This document shows positions 42,120 to 55,000 of a DNA stretch of 64,000 nucleotides, piece after piece. Below the pieces are notes generated by a model. That model had not been told where the DNA came from. It made no database searches and was given only the letters and a program-made list of their open reading frames with translations. The translations under genes and the position numbers were made by a program. This DNA comes from Mycolicibacterium vinylchloridicum (lineage in GTDB: Bacteria; Actinomycetota; Actinomycetes; Mycobacteriales; Mycobacteriaceae): NCBI RefSeq assembly GCF_013404075.1, contig NZ_JACBJQ010000003.1, positions 186,001 to 250,000 of the forward strand. Reading direction: 5' to 3'. Each line of letters opens with the position of its first letter. The stretch's first letter is position 1.

Positions 42120-42914
42120 CTAGCCGGCGCCCCCGGATTGTGCGGCGGCGCGATACCCCCGTACCGCCAACGGGACGAACACCGCGCCGAGCCCGATCAG
42201 CCACGCCAGTGCGGCGAGCAGGGCGTGACCGGCCGGTTCACCCTGGGCGAGTGCGCGCATCGCCTCGATGACATGAGCCAGAGGTTGCGCGCGCGCGATC
42301 GGCTCGACCCAATCGGGGAAGTGCTCGAGCGGCGCCACCCCGCCGGTGCAGAAGGCCATCCCAATTGCCGTGCCGCCCAACAGAGTCAGTAGCGGGGCGC
42401 TGTTGTTGCGTACCGCGACGGCCATCACGACGGCGGCGAAGACAAGCGTGACCAACACGGGCAGGAGCAGGAACGGGATGACTGCGTGCCAGGAACCCTC
42501 GAACCGCAATCCGAGCGCCATCCCGACCAGGAGAAGCAGAAAGCTCGCGGTCAATGTTTGCGCCGCTTCGGCCAGCAGGGTGCCGGCCAGGAAGCTGCTC
42601 CGGTGCACCGGCATCACCCAGAATCGGCTCAGCAGACCGCTGTCGCGTTCGCCGGGTATGTGGAAACCGGCGCCGAGGGTCCCCATCATGGTGCCGGCCA
42701 CGATGCACATCGGCACGAGCGTGGCGAGGTTGTCGGATCCGGTCAGCTGCACCATCGACTTGCTGATCACCAGGTAGTAGGTCAACAGCAAGAGGGTGGG
42801 TACCAGCACGGACTGCAGCGGCACCATGGGATGCAGCCGCCAGTGCATGAACATGCGCTCGGTCAGGATGAGGGCGGGCATGATCCGCCGACGCGTGGCG
42901 ATGGTCGTGCTCAT
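42120..42914 (-). CDS. ABC-2 type transporter permease (DrrC-like)
   Basis: 264-residue permease with six predicted membrane segments (for example SVLVPTLLLLTYYLVISKSM and HAVIPFLLLPVLVTLVFAAV). The ABC-2 signature region includes NLATLVPMCIVAGTMMGTLG, and the late extracellular loop has FCTGGVAPLEHFPDWVEPIA. The ATG overlaps the TGA of the first permease (ATGA); an upstream in-frame extension is not used. With the partner permease and ATPase it makes a Drr-type exporter of the kind that moves daunorubicin or, in mycobacteria, PDIM. The probable cargo is the glycosylated product of this operon. Confidence 0.87.
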   Translation of the reverse strand: MSTTIATRRRIMPALILTERMFMHWRLHPMVPLQSVLVPTLLLLTYYLVISKSMVQLTGSDNLATLVPMCIVAGTMMGTLGAGFHIPGERDSGLLSRFWVMPVHRSSFLAGTLLAEAAQTLTASFLLLLVGMALGLRFEGSWHAVIPFLLLPVLVTLVFAAVVMAVAVRNNSAPLLTLLGGTAIGMAFCTGGVAPLEHFPDWVEPIARAQPLAHVIEAMRALAQGEPAGHALLAALAWLIGLGAVFVPLAVRGYRAAAQSGGAG

Positions 42915-43651
42915 ACCGGCCGCTTCTGCATACGAACGGCAATCAGCCCGAAGACAATGAGAAGGCCCAGGCACCATACCGTGGTGATCGCCAGCTGATG
43001 GCCCGCGACTTCGCCGCCCGCCAGCCCGCGGATGGTATCGGTCACCACTGAGACCGGTTGGTAGCGCACAAAAGGCTGAACCCAGTTCGGAAAGGCCTCG
43101 GCGGGAGCCAATCCCGTCGAGACCAAGATCAGGATCAGTTGCGGCATCAGCAGAAGTTGGCTTCCGCCGATCCTGCGCAGCCAGGTGCCGGTGGCGTCCG
43201 CGCCGAGCGAGAGCGCCAGGGTCAAGCACAACGGGATGATGACGAACGCCACCGTACAGGCGATGCCGCCGGTGATCCGGAAGCCCAGGAAGTAGGCGGT
43301 CACCAGCACGGCGGCCAGTGACAAGATCCCGCGGAGAAGGCAGTACAGCATGCGCGCGATCATCGGAGCGAGCAGCGAGATCGGTTGTGTCCGTAGCCGA
43401 AGTGCGAGGCCGCAGGCCTGCTCCCGGCCCGCACGATCGGCGGTTGTCACCGCGCCGAGCAGCATGGCCTGGACGATGACGGCCGGCACCAGATAGTCGG
43501 CGTAGCTCATCTCCCCGGTGTCGATGACGTAGCGCAACGCGCCGCTCAGCCCCAGCAGTGTTCCCACCGGCACCAGTACGGACAGCGCCAGATCGAAATC
43601 GCGCACGGCGGTGTGCACGACGCGTTCGGTCAGCGCGGTGATCGCGGTCAT
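42911..43651 (-). CDS. ABC-2 type transporter permease (DrrB-like)
   Basis: 246-residue permease with about six membrane segments. YADYLVPAVIVQAMLLGAVT is the typical ABC-2 second-helix region, and STGLAPAEAFPNWVQPFVRYQPV the loop before the last helix. Start and stop overlap both neighbours by 4 bp (ATGA), indicating tightly coupled translation with the ATPase and second permease. It would form half of the membrane channel of the exporter. Confidence 0.88.
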   Translation of the reverse strand: MTAITALTERVVHTAVRDFDLALSVLVPVGTLLGLSGALRYVIDTGEMSYADYLVPAVIVQAMLLGAVTTADRAGREQACGLALRLRTQPISLLAPMIARMLYCLLRGILSLAAVLVTAYFLGFRITGGIACTVAFVIIPLCLTLALSLGADATGTWLRRIGGSQLLLMPQLILILVSTGLAPAEAFPNWVQPFVRYQPVSVVTDTIRGLAGGEVAGHQLAITTVWCLGLLIVFGLIAVRMQKRPV

Positions 43652-44576
43652 GGGGCCAGCGTCGCCGTGCTCAGGTGCATGAACACCTCGTCGAGAGTCG
43701 GCTTGCGCAGCGAGATGTCGACAAGGCCGATGCCCAGCTGGTCGGTGCGGCGGATCACCTCGGCGAGCGTGCCGACGCCATCGCGGGCGCGCACCGACAC
43801 GGTGTTGGTCTCGGTGTCGGCATCGACGTCGTCAATCTCACCCAGTGCGGCGACGACGCGCGGAACGTCGGCGGCGCGCACGAGGGTCACTTGACAGTAG
43901 GTCGCGCCGGCCTGCTGCTTGAGTTCTTGGGCGGTGCCGTGTGCGACCATTCGCCCCGAGTTGAGGATCACGATCGAATCGCTCAGTACATCAGCCTCTT
44001 CGAGGTACTGGGTGGTGAGCAGAACCGTCACGCCGTCGGCGGCCAACTCGGACACCAGCTCCCAGACCTGCCTGCGGCTGCGCGGATCCAGGCCCGTGGT
44101 GGGCTCGTCGAGGAACAGCACCTTGGGCGTCACGACCAGAGCCGCGGCGATGTCGAGGCGGCGCCGCATCCCACCGGAATAGGTGGAGACGGGTCGGTCG
44201 GCCGCGTGGTCGAGTTCGAACTGGCCGATCAGGTCGTCGGCACGGTGGCGAGCGTCCTTGCGGCCCATACCCCGCAGTCGTCCGAACAGTGTCAAGTTCT
44301 GCCGCCCGGTGATCACGTTGTCGACGCTGGCGCTCTGCCCGGTGACGCCGATGCTGTCCCGGACTTGGGCGGCCTGCTCGACGACGTCGTATCCGGCGAC
44401 CGTGGCCCGCCCGCTGGTCGGCGGTATCAACGTCGAAAGAATCTGCACCGCAGTCGTTTTACCTGCGCCATTGTGCCCGAGCAGTCCGAGCACCGACCCG
44501 GTCGGCACCGTGAAGCTCACGTCGGTCAACGCCGACACCCCGCCGTAGGACTTGCCGAGGCGATCGAGCTCGATCA

Positions 44577-44577
<1 letters not shown>
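43648..44577 (-). CDS. ABC transporter ATPase (DrrA-like)
   Basis: 309-residue ATPase of the daunorubicin-resistance type. Walker A is GLLGHNGAGKTT, the signature is YSGGMRRRLDIA, Walker B is VLFLDEPTTGLD, and the H-loop region is VTVLLTTQYLEEADVLSD. The C-terminal extension of about 90 residues is the DrrA-specific domain. The ATG shares its A with the TGA of the GT2 gene (TGATG). It powers export through the two permeases. Confidence 0.92.
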
Positions 44578-46816
<2,239 letters not shown>

Positions 46817-46822
46817 CCCGGT

Positions 46823-48418
46823 CTAGGGAGCCAACTGTGCGAGGATCGCGCGCTTGTCGACCTTTCCCACCGCTGTGGTCGGCAATGTGGACATCGGCGC
46901 GACCATGTCCGGCCGGCTGTGCGCGGCAACACCGCGGGCGTCGAGATGGTGGTTGAGCTCAGGCAGTGAGACCGGATTTCCCCGGAAAACAATTGCAGCA
47001 CAGATCTTCTCACCCAGGTGCGGATCGGGGAGGCCGACGGCGGCCGCGGCGGAGACCGCCGGATGGGTCAGCAGATGACTCTCGAGATCGAGGGCGGATA
47101 CCGTCTCGCCGGCCCGCAGGATCACGTCCTTGACCCGGCCGGTGACCTCCACGTAGCCGTTGGCGAAGCGGCGCACCTTGTCGCCGCTGCGGTAGAAGCC
47201 GTCCGGGGTGAACGAACGCTGGTTCTCCGCCGCCGCCCGGTAGTAGCCGTTGATCGTGTACGGCCCGCGCACCAGCAGTTCACCGGGCTCGCCGTCGGGC
47301 ACCGCGACGCCGAGGTCGTCGACGATTCGCAGCTCGTCGTGCTCGGCCAGCGGACGCCCCTGGGTCTGTTCGACGATCTCGGCGGGGTCGTCGATTCTCG
47401 TGTAGCACAACAGGCCTTCGGCCATGCCGAACACCTGCTGCAGTCCGGGGGTGAGCGTGGACCGGATGTGCCGGGCGTCGTCGGCAGCGAGCTTTGCACC
47501 ACCGACTTGCAGCAATCGCAAGGTGGCCGGCAGCTGTTCCTCCCACTCACAGGCCTGCGCCCACAACCGTGCCAGCGCAGGCACCAGTGCCGTGGCGGTC
47601 ACGCCGTGGCGGGCGATCGTGGCGAAGGCCGCTTCCGGGCTGGGATCTCGCCCGAACACCACCGTCGCGCCGACACTCATCGCGCCCAATAGGCCGGGAC
47701 ACGCGAGCGGAAAGTTGTGGCCCGCAGGCAAAGCGACGAGATACACATCCGAGTTGGTCAGTTGGCAGAGCCGGGCGCTGGCGGTGGCGTTGTAGACGTA
47801 GTCGTCGTGGGTGCGGGGGATGAGCTTCGGCGCGCCGGTCGTACCCCCGGACACCAGAAGCAGGGCCGGCCCGCTGATGTCCGGGCGCAGCCGAGGTGGC
47901 TGTCCGTCGCCCGCGCACAGCTGTGCCCAGGAGGTGTGCGGGCCCGCGTCGCCGTCGACGATGATGTGCTCGAGGTGATTGTCACGGTCGCGTAGCCGCT
48001 GCGCCATCGCCCGGAAGTCGTACCCGGCGTCGGTGCCGACGATGATGCCGACGGCGGCACTGACGTCGAGGAAGTGCGCGAGTTCAGCGTCGCGGTGGCC
48101 GGGCAGACACATCACCGGCAACGCGCCGGCGCGCAACAGGCCGAACAGCGCGACCGCGAACTGGCAACTGTTCGGCAGCTGCACCAATACGGCCTGCCCA
48201 CTGCCGATCCCCATGGCGAGAAGTCCCGCCGCTGCGGCATCGGCGCGCCGGTCCAACTCGGCGTAGGTGAGGTGGGTCCGACCGTCGATGACGGCCGAGT
48301 GATCGGCCCAGCGCTCGGCCGCCGATCGAAGGATCTCGTCGAGGGGCCGACCGGTCCAATAACCCGCCTCGCGGTAGGCCGTCGCGCGGTCCGGCGGGAA
48401 GGGCGTGAACCCGGTCAT
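46823..48418 (-). CDS. mbtA: MbtA, salicyl-AMP ligase
   Basis: 531-residue aryl-acid adenylating enzyme of the EntE/DhbE type. The P-loop is LLVSGGTTGAPKL, the aryl-binding region includes ALPAGHNFPLACPG, the A8-type GRVKDVI hinge is present, and the catalytic Lys is in TAVGKVDKRA. It activates salicylate as AMP ester and loads it on the aryl carrier domain of MbtB. The frame is open far upstream, but homology and AGGGAG mark the ATG at 48418. It is divergent from mbtB across a 90-bp gap with two iron boxes. Confidence 0.95.
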   Translation of the reverse strand: MTGFTPFPPDRATAYREAGYWTGRPLDEILRSAAERWADHSAVIDGRTHLTYAELDRRADAAAAGLLAMGIGSGQAVLVQLPNSCQFAVALFGLLRAGALPVMCLPGHRDAELAHFLDVSAAVGIIVGTDAGYDFRAMAQRLRDRDNHLEHIIVDGDAGPHTSWAQLCAGDGQPPRLRPDISGPALLLVSGGTTGAPKLIPRTHDDYVYNATASARLCQLTNSDVYLVALPAGHNFPLACPGLLGAMSVGATVVFGRDPSPEAAFATIARHGVTATALVPALARLWAQACEWEEQLPATLRLLQVGGAKLAADDARHIRSTLTPGLQQVFGMAEGLLCYTRIDDPAEIVEQTQGRPLAEHDELRIVDDLGVAVPDGEPGELLVRGPYTINGYYRAAAENQRSFTPDGFYRSGDKVRRFANGYVEVTGRVKDVILRAGETVSALDLESHLLTHPAVSAAAAVGLPDPHLGEKICAAIVFRGNPVSLPELNHHLDARGVAAHSRPDMVAPMSTLPTTAVGKVDKRAILAQLAP

Positions 48419-48454
48419 TGCGCTCCCTGAGGTAGGCGTGTCCGCTTGGTGAGC

Positions 48455-48473
48455 ATAGGGTAGCCTTCCCAAA
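48455..48473 (-). promoter_or_regulatory. IdeR box 1 between mbtA and mbtB
   Basis: On the minus strand this reads TTTGGGAAGGCTACCCTAT, 15 of 19 consensus positions by my count. It sits on the mbtA side of the divergent promoter region, 37 bp upstream of the mbtA ATG. Confidence 0.75.
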
Positions 48474-48474
48474 G

Positions 48475-48493
48475 TTAGGCAAGGCTGTACAGG
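48475..48493 (+). promoter_or_regulatory. IdeR box 2 between mbtA and mbtB
   Basis: TTAGGCAAGGCTGTACAGG has a perfect left half and a poor right half (12 of 19). It starts 1 bp after box 1 and lies about 16 bp before the mbtB GTG. Paired boxes at this place are known from M. tuberculosis. Confidence 0.65.
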
Positions 48494-48508
48494 TGCAGGG
48501 AGGCGACA

Positions 48509-51500
48509 GTGACCGGGGCTGAAGACGGCTCCCCACACCTGGGAGGTCCGCAAGCGGCCATGATCACCGACCGGGTCGCCGAGCTGCTCGGCATCGACCA
48601 CGGCGAGATCGACCCGGATGGCGACCTGATCGCACAGGGGCTGGATTCGATCCGGATGATGACGCTGGCCGGGGGCTGGCGTAAGGCCGGCTTCGACATC
48701 GACTTCGCCAGGCTGGCCGCGGCCCCGTCGGTCCGCGCCTGGGCCGCCCTGCTCACCCCGGCCGACCGGCCCGACCCGGCGCCGGCTGCGCCCCAGTCTG
48801 CCGATGGTGAGCCCTTCCCGATGGCGCCGATGCAGCACGCGATGTGGATCGGCAGGCATGCCGACCAACAGCTGGGCGGCGTGGCCGGCCATCTCTATGT
48901 CGAGTTCGACGGCTCCGCGGTGGACCCGGAGCGGATTCGCCGGGCGGCCGCCCGACTGGCCGCCCGTCATCCGATGCTGCGCGTGCAATTCCTCCCCGAC
49001 GGCACCCAGCGCATCGGCAGCGCGCCGGATCCGATTCCTGTTACGGTCACCGACCTTCGCGACGCGGACGACGCCGCGGTGGACCGACAGCTGGCAACCA
49101 TCCGCGCGGCCAAGTCGCGCCAGCAGCTGTCCGGTCAGGTCCTCGAGCTGACGCTGACCCTGCTGCCGCGGGACCGCACCCGCCTCCATGTCGACCTGGA
49201 TATGCAGGCCGCCGACGCGATGAGCTATCGGGCGCTGATGGCCGACCTCGCCGCGCTGTACCGCGGTGAGCCGCTTCCTGACATCGGCTACACCTATCAG
49301 CAGTACCGCCAACAACTTTCGCAGCCCGACAGTTTCGAAGCCGACCGGCAGTGGTGGGCCGCGCGGGTGCCCGAGCTGCCCGATGCGCCGGCACTGCCGC
49401 TGCGGCCGGCCGCCCAGCAGACCGACCCGAACCGGCCAGGGCGACGTTGGTACTGGCTGGATCCGGCCACCCGCGACGGGCTGTTCGACCGTGCCCGGCA
49501 GCGGGGCGTGACACCGGCGATGACGCTGGCCGCCTCGTTCGCCGACACGGTGGCCGGCTGGTCGGCCGACCCGCGCTTCCTGCTCAACGTCCCGCTGTTC
49601 GGGCGGGAACCGTTGCACGCCAACATTGATCGGGTAGTCGGTGACTTCACCTCGTCACTGCTTCTCGATATCGACCTCGCCGCTGCCGACACTCCCACCC
49701 AGCGAGCGCAGGCGGTGCAGCAGACCATGCACGAGGCGGCATCGCATGCGTCGTATCCGGGCCTGTCGGTGCTGCGAGACGTCAGCCGTCATCGCGGGAC
49801 GCAAGTGCTGGCGCCGGTCGTGTTCACCAGCGCGCTCGGACTCGGTGAGCTGTTCAGCCCCGAAGTGACAACACAATTCGGCTCGCCGGAATGGATCATC
49901 TCCCAAGGTCCTCAGGTATTGCTCGACGCTCAAGTCACCGAATTCGACGGCGGCGTCCTGTTGAACTGGGACGTCAGGGAAGACGCGTTCTGCCCCGGCG
50001 TGATCGACGCGATGTTCGCCCGCCACATCGACGAGGTGCGGCGGCTGGCGCACGACGACGCGGCCTGGGAAGCCCCCCGCGAGTCGCTCCTGCCTCCGCA
50101 GCAATGCGCCGTGCGGGCAGTGGTGACGACGAGCACCACCCCCAGCGGGCGGATGCTGCACGACGGCTTCTTCGACACGGCCGCGCGCCAGCCCGACGCC
50201 CCGGCGGTCTTCAGCAGCCTGGGTGATTGGTCGTATGCGGAACTGCGGCGGCAGGCGCTGGCGGTGGCTGCCGCGTTGCGTGCCGCGGGCCTCCTAGACG
50301 GGGGCACCGTCGCGGTGCTCGGCCCGAAGACCGCTGAGCAGGTGCCTGCGCTGCTGGGGATCCATGCAGCCGGTGGGGTCTACCTGCCCATCGGTGCCGA
50401 CCAGCCGGCGGAGCGGGCTCGGCGGATCGTCGCGGGCGCGACGGTGGATATCGCGTTGGTGTGCGGCACCGAACTGCCCGATATGGCAGTGCCGGCGATG
50501 ACCATCGGCGAGGCCATCGCGCGGGGCTCGGGGATCGAATTGGATTTCGTCACCGGCGAACCCAGTCGGCTTGCCTACGTGCTGTTCACCTCGGGCTCGA
50601 CGGGTGAGCCCAAGGGCGTCGAGGTCACCCACGACGCCGCGATGAACACCGTCGAGTTCATCACCGAACATTTCGGGCTCGGACCCGGCGACAGATGCCT
50701 GGCGCTGTCCACGCTGGAGTGCGATATCTCGGTACTGGACGTTTTCGCCACCCTGGCCACCGGCGGCGCGATCGTCGTCGTCGACGAGGAGCATCGTCGC
50801 GACCCGGATCACTGGGTGCGCCTCATCGAGACTCACGCGGTCACGGTGCTGCACTTCTTGCCCGGTTGGCTGGCCATGCTGCTCGAGGTCGCCGGACCGC
50901 TACCGACGATTCGGGTGGTCCCGACCGGCGGGGACTGGGTCACCCCGGCGATGGCTCGGCTACTGCGGGAGCGCGCTCCCGACGTGCGGTTCGCCGGACT
51001 TGGTGGGGCCACCGAGACCGCGATCCACAACACCATGTGCGAAGTGGCCGATGTGCCGCCGGACTGGACCGCGATTCCGTTCGGAAAACCCCTGCCGAAC
51101 AACCGGTGTCGCGTTGTGACGGCAAGCGGCGACGATTGCCCGGACTGGGTGGTCGGTGAGCTGTGGATCGGTGGGCGTGGCATCGCCCGCGGCTATCGCG
51201 GCAGGCCCGACCTGACCGCGGAACGTTTCGTCGACCACGACGGCGTGACCTGGTACCGCACCGGTGACCTGGCCCGGTTCTGGCCGGATGGGACCTGCGA
51301 ATTCGTCGGCCGAGCCGACAACCGGGTCAAGATCAGCGGGTACCGGGTGGAACTCGGTGAGGTCGAGGCAGCGCTGCAGCGGGTGCCGGGCGTGACCGGC
51401 GCGGTCGCGGTGACTGTCGCGTCCCGTTCCGGCTCACAGGACTGGCTGGCGGCGGGTGTCGTGCTCGCACCGGACTCGCCGGGGGTCGACGAACTTCGGC

Positions 51501-52000
51501 AACGTCTGGGGAAAGCCCTTCCGCCCCATATGATTCCGCAACACATCGAGGTGTTGGACCGCATTCCCTATACAGTCGGCGGAAAGGTCGACCGGCCGGC
51601 TGTGGTGCGGCACTTGGCCGATCACGCCGAATCCGCTGCTGGGCACCGGCCACCATCCGGGCCCCTTCAGTCGGCGCTGGCCGCCATCGTCACCCAGGTG
51701 CTCGGCGTACCGCGGCTGGGAGTCGGCGACGACTTCTTCAGTCTGGGCGGTGATTCCGTACTGGCCACCACCGTCGTCGCGCGGATCCGGCAGTGGCTGG
51801 ATGTCTCCGGCGTCAGCGTCGCCGACATCTTCGCCACCCGCACCATCGAAGGCCTGGCCAACCGGCTCCGGGAACTGGAACCCGCCGGTCGGATCGAGGA
51901 GATCGCCGAGCTGTACCTCGAAGTGACCGACATGGACAGCGCTGCGGTGGCCCTGGCGCTCACGACAGCCGGCGACTCAGTGCAGCGGCCACCGGGCTGA
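48509..52000 (+). CDS. mbtB: MbtB, phenyloxazoline synthase (ArCP-Cy-A-PCP)
   Basis: 1163-residue NRPS. The aryl carrier domain (about 18-85) has the Ser in QGLDSIRMM and accepts salicylate from MbtA. The cyclisation domain (about 95-520) keeps the DxxxxDxxS motif as DMQAADAMS, which marks oxazoline-forming domains. The adenylation domain (550-1030) has FTSGSTGEPKG, YRTGDLARF and NGK-type GGKVDRP. The carrier has LGGDSVLATT near 1080. It condenses salicylate with Ser or Thr and cyclises to the oxazoline. No thioesterase domain is present at the C-terminus. GGGAGG precedes the GTG. Confidence 0.94.
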   Translation: MTGAEDGSPHLGGPQAAMITDRVAELLGIDHGEIDPDGDLIAQGLDSIRMMTLAGGWRKAGFDIDFARLAAAPSVRAWAALLTPADRPDPAPAAPQSADGEPFPMAPMQHAMWIGRHADQQLGGVAGHLYVEFDGSAVDPERIRRAAARLAARHPMLRVQFLPDGTQRIGSAPDPIPVTVTDLRDADDAAVDRQLATIRAAKSRQQLSGQVLELTLTLLPRDRTRLHVDLDMQAADAMSYRALMADLAALYRGEPLPDIGYTYQQYRQQLSQPDSFEADRQWWAARVPELPDAPALPLRPAAQQTDPNRPGRRWYWLDPATRDGLFDRARQRGVTPAMTLAASFADTVAGWSADPRFLLNVPLFGREPLHANIDRVVGDFTSSLLLDIDLAAADTPTQRAQAVQQTMHEAASHASYPGLSVLRDVSRHRGTQVLAPVVFTSALGLGELFSPEVTTQFGSPEWIISQGPQVLLDAQVTEFDGGVLLNWDVREDAFCPGVIDAMFARHIDEVRRLAHDDAAWEAPRESLLPPQQCAVRAVVTTSTTPSGRMLHDGFFDTAARQPDAPAVFSSLGDWSYAELRRQALAVAAALRAAGLLDGGTVAVLGPKTAEQVPALLGIHAAGGVYLPIGADQPAERARRIVAGATVDIALVCGTELPDMAVPAMTIGEAIARGSGIELDFVTGEPSRLAYVLFTSGSTGEPKGVEVTHDAAMNTVEFITEHFGLGPGDRCLALSTLECDISVLDVFATLATGGAIVVVDEEHRRDPDHWVRLIETHAVTVLHFLPGWLAMLLEVAGPLPTIRVVPTGGDWVTPAMARLLRERAPDVRFAGLGGATETAIHNTMCEVADVPPDWTAIPFGKPLPNNRCRVVTASGDDCPDWVVGELWIGGRGIARGYRGRPDLTAERFVDHDGVTWYRTGDLARFWPDGTCEFVGRADNRVKISGYRVELGEVEAALQRVPGVTGAVAVTVASRSGSQDWLAAGVVLAPDSPGVDELRQRLGKALPPHMIPQHIEVLDRIPYTVGGKVDRPAVVRHLADHAESAAGHRPPSGPLQSALAAIVTQVLGVPRLGVGDDFFSLGGDSVLATTVVARIRQWLDVSGVSVADIFATRTIEGLANRLRELEPAGRIEEIAELYLEVTDMDSAAVALALTTAGDSVQRPPG

Positions 52001-52041
52001 CGCCGCCGCGCTCGACGATCACCCACACCGAGGAGATCCCA

Positions 52042-55000
52042 ATGACTGACGTTCTTGCCGCCGACCGGCAGCGCCTTGAGCTGTTGCGCCACAAGCTCGC
52101 CCAGCGCGGCTTGCTGGCAGAGCCGGCCGCGGCGGCGGACCCCGCTGCGATGACGGACGGCCAGCGCCGGATGTGGTTCGTCCACTCCATTGACACCACC
52201 GGCGCGCTGCTGAACGTCGGAGTGTCCTATCGGCTGATCGGCGATCTCGACGCCTCGCGACTTCACGCCGCGGTCGACGCCGTTGCCGCGCGCCACCCGA
52301 TACTGCGCACCACCTACCGCACTGGCGCCGACGGCGAGCCGCGCGCATGCGTGCACGACGACCTGAAACCGGACTGGGCCGAGCATGATCTGCGTGAGCT
52401 CAGCGCGCAGGCCTGCGGATTGCGGTTGGAGGTCCTCGCGCAGCGGGCGTTCACCACACCGTTCGACCTGAACACCGAAGCGCCACTGCGGATCACGCTG
52501 GCCCGGATCGCGCGCGACGAGCACGTGCTGTTGCTGGCGGCCCATCACATCGCCTGGGACGACGCCTCCTGGCGGGTGTTCTTCGCCGATCTCACCAGGG
52601 CTTATCGGGACGAGGACCTCGAGCCGGCGCCAGCCGCCGAAGGACCGCTGTCCGGTACCGACGACGCCGATGTGGAGTACTGGCGGGCACTTCTCGTCGA
52701 CCCACCCGAACCGCTGGAACTCCCCGGAGCCAACGGATCGGCAGTGCCCACGGAGTGGCGGGCCGACCGGTGCGCGACCCGACTGGGCACCGACACCGTC
52801 GACGCGGTGACAAGACTCGCGCGCGACACGGGCGCTACGCCGTACATGGTGCTACTCGCGGCGTTCTCCGCGCTGATGCACCGCTATACCCACGCCGATG
52901 ACTTCCTGGTCGCCGCACCGGTTCTCAATCGCACCTCCGACGATGTCATCGGCTATTACGGCAACACCGTCGCACTGCGGATGCGGCCCGACCGCTGGGG
53001 CACCTTCCGCGACCTCGTTATCGCCGCCCGCGACACCGCCGTCGGTGCCTTCGCTCATCAGCGCGTCAACCTCGACCGGGTGGTGCGGGAACTCAACCCG
53101 GACCGGCGCTACGGTGTCGAGCGGATGGCCCGGGTCGGATTCGGGGTGCGCGAATCCGAGGGGCACGGCTTCAACCCGCCTGGGCTGCAGAGCCGGCGGG
53201 CCGAGTACCGCGGCCAGTTCGCCCAGCTGCCACTGGGCTTCATGGTGGAGTTCACCGGTGGCGAGGTCGAGGTGGAGGCCGAGTACCTCACCGAGGTGAT
53301 CGATGCGCGGTTGGCCCGGCAACTGCTCGACAGCTTCGTCGTGCTCCTCAAAGACGCCCTGGCCGAGCCCGACCGGGTGCTGGCCGATCTGGCATTGCTG
53401 GGCGAGGCCGACAACGAGTGGCTCGAACAGGTGTCACGCGGTGAGGATTTCTACTGCCCCCCAATGACACTCGGCGAGCTGGTCGCCGAGCGGGCCGCGC
53501 TGCAACCGGACGCGATCGCGGTCGTCTACGAGGGGCGCCGCTATAGTTACCGCGAGATCAATGAAGCGGCCAACCAGCACGCACGCTGGCTCGTCGCGCA
53601 GGGGATCGGCGCCGAGGATCGGGTCGCAGTACTGCTCGAGAAATCGCCGGAGCTGGTGATCACCGCGCTGGGCATCGCGAAAGCGGGCGCAGTCTACCTA
53701 CCCGTCGATCCCGAATATCCGGCCGACCGCATTGCGTACATCCTCGCCGACGCCGATCCCAAGCTGGTGGTGCGGGAGCCGATCACCGGAACCCATGAGT
53801 TGTCCGCCGACGATCTCGCGCCATCGGATCTGACGCGGCCGTTCGGGCCGGACAACACCGCCTACCTGATCTACACGTCGGGGTCGACCGGTCTGCCCAA
53901 GGGCGTGCCGGTACCGCACCTGCCCGTCGCCGACTACTTCCGCTGGTTCGCCCAGGAGTATCGGATCAGCCCGGACGACCACCTGCTGCAGGTCGCCTCG
54001 CCGAGCTTCGACGTGTCCATCGGCGAGATCTTCGGAGTGCTGGCACAAGGTGCGCGCCTGGTGATCCCGCGCAGCGACGGGTTGCGTGACATCGGCTATC
54101 TCACCGATCTGCTTCAGCGCGAGGCCATCACGTCGATGCACTTCGTGCCCTCCCTCCTCGGTCTCTTCCTGTCGCTGCCCGGAGTCGAACAGTGGCGCAC
54201 CCTGCGCCGGGTGCCGATCGGCGGTGAAGCACTGCCCGGCGAACTCGCCGACAAGTTCCACGCCACCTTCGACGCGTTGCTGCACAACTTCTACGGTCCC
54301 ACCGAAACCGTGATCAACGCCTCACGTTTCAAGGTCGAGGGCAGGCAGGGGCCGGGCGTTGTGCCCATCGGCACGCCGAAGATCAACACCACGATCCGTC
54401 TGCTCGATGACGCCCTACGACCGGTGCCCGTCGACGTGATCGGTGAAATCTACATCGGCGGAACCCAACTCGCACGCGGCTACCACAACCGTCCGGTGCT
54501 GACCGCCGAACGATTCGTCGCCGACCCGTTCAACCCGGGCGGCAGGCTCTACCGGACCGGTGACCTGGCCCGCCGCAACCACAACGGCGATCTGGAGTTC
54601 GTCGGCCGTGCCGACGAGCAGGTCAAGATCCGCGGCTTCCGCATCGAGCTCGGAGAAGTGGCCGCTGCGATCACGGTCGACCCCAGTGTCGGTAACGCGG
54701 TCGTGGTCGCCACCGAGCTGTCGCACCTCGGAAAGAGCCTGATCGCCTATGTGGCGCCGGCCGCCGGTGAGTCCGTCGATGTCGACCGGATCAAGAGCAG
54801 GGTCACCGCGGCGCTGCCGGAATACATGATCCCGGCCGCATACGTCATCGTCGACGAGATCCCGGTCACCGCCAATGGAAAGCTCGACCGGGCGGCACTA
54901 CCGGAGCCCGAGATAGGACCAGCGGTCGACTATCGCGCGCCGGTCACCGAGACCGAACGTGCCGTCGCCGGGCTGTTCGCCGACCTGCTCGGCGCCGACC

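Noticed and set aside
41929..42123. Small plus-strand frame beginning with a signal-peptide-like stretch
   Set aside because: No RBS, no recognisable family, runs antisense inside the operon gap; too weak to call.
46823..49618. Extended 931-residue start for mbtA
   Set aside because: The upstream extension is antisense to mbtB and crosses the iron boxes; the ATG at 48418 has an RBS and begins the homology.
51793..52041. Extended start for the mbtE-position gene inside mbtB
   Set aside because: The extension is an out-of-frame reading of the mbtB carrier domain; GAGGAG before the ATG at 52042 defines the start.
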